A stretch of 5,908 bases of DNA from Spirochaetota bacterium (GTDB taxonomy: Bacteria > Spirochaetota > B62-G9 > DRHN01), in assembly GCA_023136305.1 (NCBI GenBank), contig JAGLSF010000135.1, positions 1 to 5,908 on the forward strand, written 5' to 3'. The notes beneath the pieces were generated by a model. It was not told the DNA's origin and searched no databases. It saw nothing but the letters and a program-made list of their open reading frames with translations. Shown here in pieces: positions 1 to 4,942 of this stretch. The stretch's first letter is position 1. Each line of letters begins with the position of its first letter. The position numbers and the translations under genes are program-made.

Positions 1-1449
1 ATCAGAAAGGGCATCAAGTTCCACGATGGTACTGAAGTCACGCCGGAGGATGTGGAGTACACCTTCGAACGGGCCCTGGTAACCGATCAGGACGGCGGCC
101 CGATCTGGATGTTCTACGAGCCTCTGCTCGGCACAGCCGGCTCACGGGACGGAGACGGGAACATCATCGTGGATTTCAAGGACATCGACAATGCGGTCGA
201 GGTCGACGGACAGAACGTGGTCTTTCACCTGCCTGAGCCCTATCCGCCCTTTATCGGTATTCTGGCACAGTACTGGTCGGGCATCATGAGCAAGGACTAC
301 ATGATCTCACACGGCGCATGGGACGGTATGGCTGCCAACTGGAAAGAGTACAACAATCCCGCTCAGGGTACCGAAGCCCTGTACAACGCTGTCATGGGCA
401 CTGGACCCTACAAGCTCGTAAAGTGGGAACCCGGTGTTGAGGTAAGCATAGTCCGTTTCGACGGCTACTTCAGGGGTGCAGCACCCGTGAAGAACGTGGT
501 GGCAAAGTTCGTGGAGGAGTGGACAACCCGGAAGCTCATGTTCAACGCAGGTGATGCCGATGTCGTGGAAGTGGACACCATGTACTGGCCTGAGATGGAG
601 ACTCTCGACGGGGTGACCATCTATAAGGACCTGCCAAGGCTTGCAAACACGGCTGTTTTCTTCAACTTCGATATCAACATCGAGGCGAATCAGGCTGTGT
701 GGAGCGGAAAGCTCGACGGTGAAGGTATTCCGCCGGATTTCTTCACCGACATCAATGTGAGAAAGGCTTTTGCCCACAGCTTTGATCATATGAACTACAT
801 TCAGGACGCATTCCTGGGATATGCAACAACACCCTCGAGTCCCATTGTGGAGGGGCTGCCCTACCGCAATCCCAACAACCCTATCTACAATTATAATCTG
901 GCGAAGGCCGAGGAGTACTTCAAGAAGGCCTGGGGTGGTAAGGTTTGGGACAGGGGATTCAAACTTACCATCCTGTACAACACCGGAAACGAGCAGCGTG
1001 AAATCGCCTGTCAGATGATTGAGGACGCGGTGGAGTCGCTGAACCCCAAGTTCCGGATCGATATCATGAACGTTGACTGGGGTAACTATCTGAACATGAT
1101 GGTCAAGAAGAAGACACCCCTGTTTGTGATCGGCTGGGTTGCTGACTTTCCGGACCCGCACAATTTTGTGCATCCCTATCAGAACTCACAGGGGACATTT
1201 GCCGAGTGGCAGTCCTACAATAATCCCGACGTGGACCGTCTTTCCTCTGAAGGCATAAAGACGGTCGATCCGGCAGAGCGCGAAAAAATATACTATGAAC
1301 TTGCACGTCTCTACTATGAGGATGCGCCCGGTTTTCAGATCAGTCAGTCCCTCTATCGTATTCACGTGCGCGATTGGATCAAGGGTTACTACTGGAACCC
1401 GGTGGTTGATCAGATGATGTACTTCTATCCCTTGAGCAAGGGAAACTGA
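1..1449 (+). CDS. Peptide-type ABC transporter substrate-binding protein (SBP_bac_5 family), 5' partial
   Basis: This is the extracytoplasmic receptor of the importer: it binds the ligand and delivers it to the permeases. Frame 1 is open from base 1 to TGA at 1447-1449, giving 482 residues. The first GTG in the window (52) is an internal codon, because the family hallmark IRKGIKFHDG followed by TPEDVEYTFERA starts at residue 1. Family members are usually about 500-600 residues, so I infer that the signal peptide or lipobox and part of lobe I lie upstream. Other family features are GTGPYKL at residues 133-139, the AGDAD segment near 183-187, an INVRKAFAHS-type segment near 250-260 and a GWVADFPDPHNF segment near 376-387, all typical of DppA/OppA-like proteins. 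The gene ends just before a strong terminator. The ligand is unknown: di- or oligopeptides are the default, but nickel-, sugar- and opine-binding relatives exist. Family confidence is high; substrate confidence is low. Confidence 0.96.
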   Translation: MRKGIKFHDGTEVTPEDVEYTFERALVTDQDGGPIWMFYEPLLGTAGSRDGDGNIIVDFKDIDNAVEVDGQNVVFHLPEPYPPFIGILAQYWSGIMSKDYMISHGAWDGMAANWKEYNNPAQGTEALYNAVMGTGPYKLVKWEPGVEVSIVRFDGYFRGAAPVKNVVAKFVEEWTTRKLMFNAGDADVVEVDTMYWPEMETLDGVTIYKDLPRLANTAVFFNFDINIEANQAVWSGKLDGEGIPPDFFTDINVRKAFAHSFDHMNYIQDAFLGYATTPSSPIVEGLPYRNPNNPIYNYNLAKAEEYFKKAWGGKVWDRGFKLTILYNTGNEQREIACQMIEDAVESLNPKFRIDIMNVDWGNYLNMMVKKKTPLFVIGWVADFPDPHNFVHPYQNSQGTFAEWQSYNNPDVDRLSSEGIKTVDPAEREKIYYELARLYYEDAPGFQISQSLYRIHVRDWIKGYYWNPVVDQMMYFYPLSKGN

Positions 1450-1464
1450 GAAGTGTGAGGATAG

Positions 1465-1495
1465 GTAAAACGGCCGCCTCAGGCGGCCGTTTTAC
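1465..1495 (+). terminator. Intrinsic (possibly bidirectional) terminator after the binding-protein gene
   Basis: A perfect inverted repeat, GTAAAACGGCCGCC at 1465-1478 and GGCGGCCGTTTTAC at 1482-1495, leaves a 3-base TCA loop. The core is an 8-bp all-G/C stem flanked by AAAA on the left and TTTT on the right. It could therefore act in both orientations, although the T-run is only four long. It begins 15 bases after the stop codon of the binding protein. It probably ends that transcript or, if partial, protects its 3' end and lowers expression of the four genes downstream. Confidence 0.9.
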
Positions 1496-1612
1496 TCGCA
1501 GTCGTCGAACACCATATGCATGCGTGAACAAGGAGTTTCATTTCCTTTGGAAATAAAGGGGAAAACTGGTATGATGCAGATCTGTTGCTTTTTCTTCCCG
1601 GATGGGTATTAG

Positions 1613-1700
1613 GGCGAACTTTGAGTTTCTTGAATATACCGTATGGAAAAATTCATACTTGTTAATGACATTTTTCTTAAGATTTTACGCGAAGTTCGCC
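1613..1700. repeat. 9-bp inverted repeat flanking an AT-rich core
   Basis: GGCGAACTT at 1613-1621 is the exact reverse complement of AAGTTCGCC at 1692-1700, with 70 bases between them. The enclosed DNA is very AT-rich and contains the smaller GTATG/CATAC hairpin and a promoter-like pair. The arms could be two operator half-sites in opposite orientation, the base of a long RNA stem, or chance. I see no target-site duplication outside the arms, so a miniature transposon is not supported. Confidence 0.45.
1630..1659 (+). promoter_or_regulatory. Weak sigma-70-like promoter candidate inside the inverted repeat
   Basis: TTGAAT (1630-1635) and CATACT (1654-1659) each match 4 of 6 consensus positions and are 18 bases apart. 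They lie in the most AT-rich part of the spacer, between the two 9-bp repeat arms. A transcript from here would carry a leader of more than 100 bases before the permease gene and would include the right arm of the repeat. AT-rich DNA gives such matches easily, so this is a weak call. Confidence 0.2.
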
Positions 1701-1748
1701 AACACAATGCTTATTGGAATCAATTTTATGATACTTATTATTGAAGGG

Positions 1749-1778
1749 TTGGAAACTCGACATTCACGCGCCTATTAA
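1749..1778 (+). promoter_or_regulatory. Candidate promoter placed for a leaderless permease mRNA
   Basis: TTGGAA (1749-1754) and TATTAA (1773-1778) are separated by 18 bases, and each matches 4 of 6 sigma-70 consensus positions. If 1778 is position -7, then +1 falls at 1785, the A of the permease ATG. This fits the lack of a Shine-Dalgarno sequence in front of that gene. The hexamers are individually weak; the positional agreement is the main argument. Confidence 0.3.
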
Positions 1779-1784
1779 TCTGAT

Positions 1785-2819
1785 ATGAATTTCCTGAATT
1801 ATATCATTCGAAGGCTGCTGCTCCTCATCGTTGTACTCATCGGTGTCACGCTCATCATATTTGCCCTTCTTTCTCTGTTTACACCGGAACAGCGGGCATC
1901 TGCGTTTATCAGGGACATAAAGCAGCTCGAGCATATTGACAGCATAATCAAGACATACGGCCTTGACCGCCCGATCTTCGTGCAGTATTTCAACTGGCTC
2001 AGGGAGATATTCAAGGGGAATTTCGGTTGGTCCACCACAGTTTCCAGACCGGCCATCGAAGCATTCAAGAACTTTCTCCCCAATACGGTGGAGCTCGCCC
2101 TCTTTTCAGCGCCCTTCATCATATTGGGCGGGATATGGCTCGGATCTGTGTCTGCGGTGCATCATGACAAGCCGATCGATCACTTTACCAGGTTTCTCTC
2201 CATCGTGGGCTGGTCTCTACCCACCTTCTGGTTCGGCCTCGTGCTGCTCATGGTGTTCTATGGATACTTTCGAGGGCTTTTCCCTCCCGAGATCCTGGGC
2301 TATAAGGCACAGGTCTTTGTTGAATCGGGGGAATTTGTACGCTATACCCGCATCAACACCATCGATGCCCTGCTCAACGGTCGCTTCTGGATATTCGTTG
2401 ATGCAATCAGGCATCTGGTGCTTCCCGTGATTACATTGACCACCATTCAGATCGCCCTGGTCATGCGTATCATGCGGTCGAGCATGCTCGAGTCACTGGG
2501 CAAGGGATACGTGCTGACTGCCCGCGCAAAGGGTGCCGCACCCCGTACGGTGATCAGGAGGCATGCGCGCAGAAACGCGCTCATCCCCGTTATCACTGTG
2601 TCGGGATGGCTCTTCGCACAGCTCATGGGAGGAGTGGTCATAACGGAAACCATATTCAATCGGAAGGGCCTCGGCTGGTGGTGGGCCAAGGCGGCAACCC
2701 AGCTCGACATTCCCGCTGTACTCATGGCAGTGCTTTTCAACGGTGCGCTGTTCGTGGTGATAAATCTCATCGTGGATCTGCTGTATGCGTATATCGATCC
2801 AAGAGTGCGTTTGAGGTAA
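1785..2819 (+). CDS. ABC transporter permease, DppB/OppB type
   Basis: This is the first inner-membrane subunit of the importer; it pairs with the next gene product to form the translocation channel. The 344 residues match the usual DppB length of about 340. The N-terminus is the typical amphipathic start MNFLNYIIRR followed by TM1 (about 9-31). The YGLDRPIFVQYFNWL motif lies at 58-72, with further membrane segments near 101-124, 136-160, 208-230, 264-288 and 311-335. The cytoplasmic EAA coupling loop at about 242-268 contains ARAKG and then RRNALIP, and docks on the ATPases. The protein ends in the usual YIDPRVRLR. ATG 1785 is secure as the first possible start because an in-frame TAA lies at 1776-1778. 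There is no recognisable Shine-Dalgarno sequence in the 20 bases before it, unlike the next three genes. It is separated from the binding-protein gene by a terminator and 335 bp, and from the next gene by 5 bp. Confidence 0.95.
   Translation: MNFLNYIIRRLLLLIVVLIGVTLIIFALLSLFTPEQRASAFIRDIKQLEHIDSIIKTYGLDRPIFVQYFNWLREIFKGNFGWSTTVSRPAIEAFKNFLPNTVELALFSAPFIILGGIWLGSVSAVHHDKPIDHFTRFLSIVGWSLPTFWFGLVLLMVFYGYFRGLFPPEILGYKAQVFVESGEFVRYTRINTIDALLNGRFWIFVDAIRHLVLPVITLTTIQIALVMRIMRSSMLESLGKGYVLTARAKGAAPRTVIRRHARRNALIPVITVSGWLFAQLMGGVVITETIFNRKGLGWWWAKAATQLDIPAVLMAVLFNGALFVVINLIVDLLYAYIDPRVRLR
2813..2816 (+). promoter_or_regulatory. Ribosome binding site of the DppC-type permease
   Basis: GAGG inside the last codons of the preceding permease gene sits 8 bases before ATG 2825. 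It supports 2825 as the start rather than the longer in-frame opening at 2606. It also implies that translation of the two permeases is coupled. Confidence 0.75.
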
Positions 2820-2824
2820 TACGC

Positions 2825-3763
2825 ATGATTTTTTTAAAGAAGCGGAGGATCGTGCTGGACTTTGAGCAGCATCCCAGGCTCAAGGAATTCAAGTTCTCCT
2901 TTAGCAAGATACTCAGGAATCCTCTCTCGTTCATTGGGCTTTCTCTGATATTCCTGTTTCTCATGATTGCCCTGTTTACTCCCCTTATCGCTGTTCCTGA
3001 AAAACCTGAGGAGCCTTTCAGGATACCACATGAGGGGTACTCGGTCGTACCCAAACCACCCAGTCCCGGGCATCCCTTTGGTACCACCACCAAGCAGTAC
3101 GATATATTCTACGGTGTCATCTGGGGGACACGTACCGCCTTCAGAATCGGTTTCATGGTAGTCGGGAGCATACTGGTGATAGGTCTTGTAGTGGGAAGCA
3201 TTTCCGGATACTTCGGCGGTATCATCGATGAGATCATCATGCGGATTACCGATATATTCATGGCATTACCGCTCCTCATACTTGCCATGGCAATCGTCAC
3301 GGCTCTGGGGCGGAGCCTCGATAACATCATGAAATCCCTCATCATTGTGGGATGGCCCATCTATGCCCGTACCATTCGCGGAAGCATTCTTACCATTCGG
3401 GAGGAGGATTTTGTCAGGGCTGCGCAGGCACAGGGAGCTGGCACACTTAGGGTGATATTCAAGCATGTGCTGCCCAACGCGATCTATCCCGTTCTCATTC
3501 TCGCCTCCCTCGATATCGGCGCCATGGTACTCACAGCCGCGGCACTGAGTTTCCTGGGACTCGGTGCACAGGAGGGCTACGCCGACTGGGGACAGATGGT
3601 AAGCCTCGCGCGTAACTACATCGTTGGGCCGCAGGGGCAGCCCTTTCTCTACTGGTACGTGGTTACCATACCCGGGCTGTTCATCCTGTTCTTCGTGTTG
3701 GGGTGGAATCTCCTGGGTGATGCGCTGCGAGACATATTCGATCCCAGGTTGAGACGAAAATAG
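2825..3763 (+). CDS. ABC transporter permease, DppC/OppC type
   Basis: This is the second channel subunit of the importer. The 312 residues are normal for DppC. An N-terminal cytoplasmic tail rich in Lys, Arg and Phe leads into an OppC_N-type first membrane segment (about 34-57). A periplasmic loop rich in Pro and Gly follows (58-87), then the HPFGTTTKQYDIFYG segment (83-97) that is HPLGTD...GRD in many relatives. Membrane segments follow near 108-130, 141-161, 168-184, 218-243 and 276-298. The EAA loop at about 196-222 contains FVRAAQAQGA and then HVLPNAIYP. The LSFLGLG motif at 241-247 and the terminal DIFDPRLRRK are typical. The reading frame stays open upstream to 2606, but that stretch overlaps the preceding permease in another frame and encodes non-family sequence. 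ATG 2825 has a GAGG 8 bases upstream and begins the conserved protein. It starts 5 bp after the first permease. Confidence 0.95.
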   Translation: MIFLKKRRIVLDFEQHPRLKEFKFSFSKILRNPLSFIGLSLIFLFLMIALFTPLIAVPEKPEEPFRIPHEGYSVVPKPPSPGHPFGTTTKQYDIFYGVIWGTRTAFRIGFMVVGSILVIGLVVGSISGYFGGIIDEIIMRITDIFMALPLLILAMAIVTALGRSLDNIMKSLIIVGWPIYARTIRGSILTIREEDFVRAAQAQGAGTLRVIFKHVLPNAIYPVLILASLDIGAMVLTAAALSFLGLGAQEGYADWGQMVSLARNYIVGPQGQPFLYWYVVTIPGLFILFFVLGWNLLGDALRDIFDPRLRRK

Positions 3764-3771
3764 GGGAGGAG
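3763..3771 (+). promoter_or_regulatory. Strong Shine-Dalgarno site that bears on the start of the DppD-type ATPase
   Basis: GGGGAGGAG runs from the last base of the preceding stop codon (TAG 3761-3763) right up to ATG 3772. For the ATG the AGGAG core has no spacer, which is poor. For the in-frame GTG at 3778 the spacer is 6 bases, which is near optimal. The site therefore favours GTG 3778, two codons in, although both starts may be used. Confidence 0.7.
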
Positions 3772-4938
3772 ATGCTCGTGCGAGAGCTGCAATCAGCAGA
3801 ATCCGTTCTCGAAATTGATAAGCTCAAGGTCAATTTCTACACCTATGAGGGCGTGGTAAAGGCCATCGACGAGATATCCTTTGCCCTGGAGGATGGCGAC
3901 ACGCTCGGTATTGTGGGAGAGACAGGATGCGGGAAGAGCGTCACAGTGCTCTCCATACTCAGATTGATCCTGCCTCCCGGAAGGATTGAGAGCGGATGCA
4001 TCCTCTACGGCACGAAGGATTCGTGCATCGATTTGACACAGAAGAACGATGAGTTCATGCGTTCAATTCGTGGAAATGACATATCCATGATATTTCAGGA
4101 GGCTGGAAACGCACTCAACCCGGTGCTCAGCGTCGGATATCAGGTGAGTGAAAGTTTTCTGCTCCACCGGCAGCAGGAGCTCTGTGAGTCGGTACTGAAC
4201 CGTATAGCGGAAAAACGCGATCGCCTGTCTGCCTATCAGCGCTTCCGTACATGGCGTTATCGGCGCAAGTTGCGCAAGGCAGAGGGAAACCTGCTGAAGG
4301 ACCGTCATTACGGACGCCTGCTCAAAGTGGAAGCGCTGCGGTGGTCGGTGGACCTGCTTCGAAGCCTGGGCATTCCCAATCCCGATGAGGTGGTTAAACG
4401 TTATCCCCATGAGCTCTCCGGCGGTATGCAGCAGCGCGTTGTCATATCCATGGCCCTTGGGTGCAACCCTGCCGTTCTCATCGCCGATGAACCCACATCC
4501 AACCTGGATGTGACCATACAGGCACAGATCCTCCAGCTCCTTGAGGATCTAAAGGAACGGTATCATTCATCCATACTTTTTATCACCCATGACCTCGGCG
4601 TTGTATCGGAGGTGTCCGACAAGGTGATCGTGCTCTACGCAGGAACAATTGTGGAGTTTGCGGAGGTTCGGGAGCTGTTTAAAAATCCCCTGCATCCCTA
4701 TACCAGTGCGCTCCTGCACTCCGTTCCTCATCTCGGCTCGAGAGAGCGCCTCGAGAGCATCGGGGGGAATGTTCCAAATCTGGTGAGCCCGCCGTCGGGG
4801 TGCAGGTTTCATCCGCGCTGCCCGCATGTGATGGACATCTGCAGGGAACAGAAACCGGAACTGTACAGGGGTATGGAAGGTGCCGACAATCGCCACCTGG
4901 CCGCTTGTTTTCTCTATCAGCAGGAAGGAGTCGCCTGA
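3772..4938 (+). CDS. Peptide-type ABC transporter ATPase, DppD/OppD type, with a long helical insertion
   Basis: This cytoplasmic ATPase drives import together with the next gene product. Numbering from ATG 3772, the 388 residues show Walker A GETGCGKS at 49-56, Q-loop glutamine 109 in FQEAGNALNP, signature LSGGMQQR at 215-222, Walker B LIADE at 236-240, the D-loop as SNLD at 243-246 instead of the usual SALD, and switch histidine 273 in THDL. All catalytic residues are present. The C-terminal oligopeptide-transporter domain carries Cys 344, 350, 357 and 379, the four-cysteine pattern linked to an iron-sulfur cluster in a DppD structure. Typical relatives have about 325-340 residues. The excess lies between LLLH (near 130-133) and the LLRSLGIP helix (near 195-202), and is rich in Arg and Lys. 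The start may be GTG 3778, which has better Shine-Dalgarno spacing. It lies 8 bp after the permease and 4 bp before the next ATPase. Confidence 0.95.
   Translation: MLVRELQSAESVLEIDKLKVNFYTYEGVVKAIDEISFALEDGDTLGIVGETGCGKSVTVLSILRLILPPGRIESGCILYGTKDSCIDLTQKNDEFMRSIRGNDISMIFQEAGNALNPVLSVGYQVSESFLLHRQQELCESVLNRIAEKRDRLSAYQRFRTWRYRRKLRKAEGNLLKDRHYGRLLKVEALRWSVDLLRSLGIPNPDEVVKRYPHELSGGMQQRVVISMALGCNPAVLIADEPTSNLDVTIQAQILQLLEDLKERYHSSILFITHDLGVVSEVSDKVIVLYAGTIVEFAEVRELFKNPLHPYTSALLHSVPHLGSRERLESIGGNVPNLVSPPSGCRFHPRCPHVMDICREQKPELYRGMEGADNRHLAACFLYQQEGVA
4925..4930 (+). promoter_or_regulatory. Ribosome binding site of the DppF-type ATPase
   Basis: AAGGAG lies within the last codons of the first ATPase gene, 12 bases before ATG 4943. 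The spacer is longer than ideal, but there is no alternative in-frame start between it and the ATG. The position within the upstream gene suggests coupled translation of the two ATPases. Confidence 0.6.
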
Positions 4939-4942
4939 GTTT

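Larger units (their letters stand above)
1496..1784. other. AT-rich non-coding region between binding protein and permease genes
   Basis: No convincing gene lies in these 289 bases. G+C is about 37% by hand count, and about 28% in 1621-1740, well below the flanking genes. Visible structure includes a small hairpin ATTTCC-TTT-GGAAAT (1540-1554), a 9-bp inverted repeat (1613-1621 with 1692-1700), a GTATG...CATAC hairpin (1641-1645 with 1654-1658), an extended -10-like TATGAT (1727-1732) without a good -35, and a candidate promoter just before the permease start. A 13-codon ORF (1571-1612) is discussed under findings. The composition, structure and upstream terminator make this the likely promoter and control region of the permease-ATPase operon. 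Confidence 0.7.

Noticed and set aside
307..1173. 288-codon open frame on the minus strand, antisense to the binding-protein gene
   Set aside because: It shows no family motif I recognise and lies wholly inside a well-matched SBP_bac_5 coding region on the + strand. Long antisense openings are expected from the codon bias of such genes.
1604..1709. Miniature inverted-repeat transposon bounded by the 9-bp repeat
   Set aside because: The arms are exact, but the flanks (GTATTAG on the left, AACACAA on the right) show no target-site duplication, and the element would be only 88 bp.
1963..2430. 155-codon open frame on the plus strand inside the first permease gene
   Set aside because: It is an alternate-frame shadow of a conserved membrane protein, with a Ser/Pro-rich sequence and no recognisable domain.
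2606..2824. 73-codon N-terminal extension of the DppC-type permease
   Set aside because: It overlaps the end of the DppB-type permease in another frame, encodes Arg/His/Gly-rich sequence unlike DppC, and is bypassed by ATG 2825, which has a GAGG site at good spacing.
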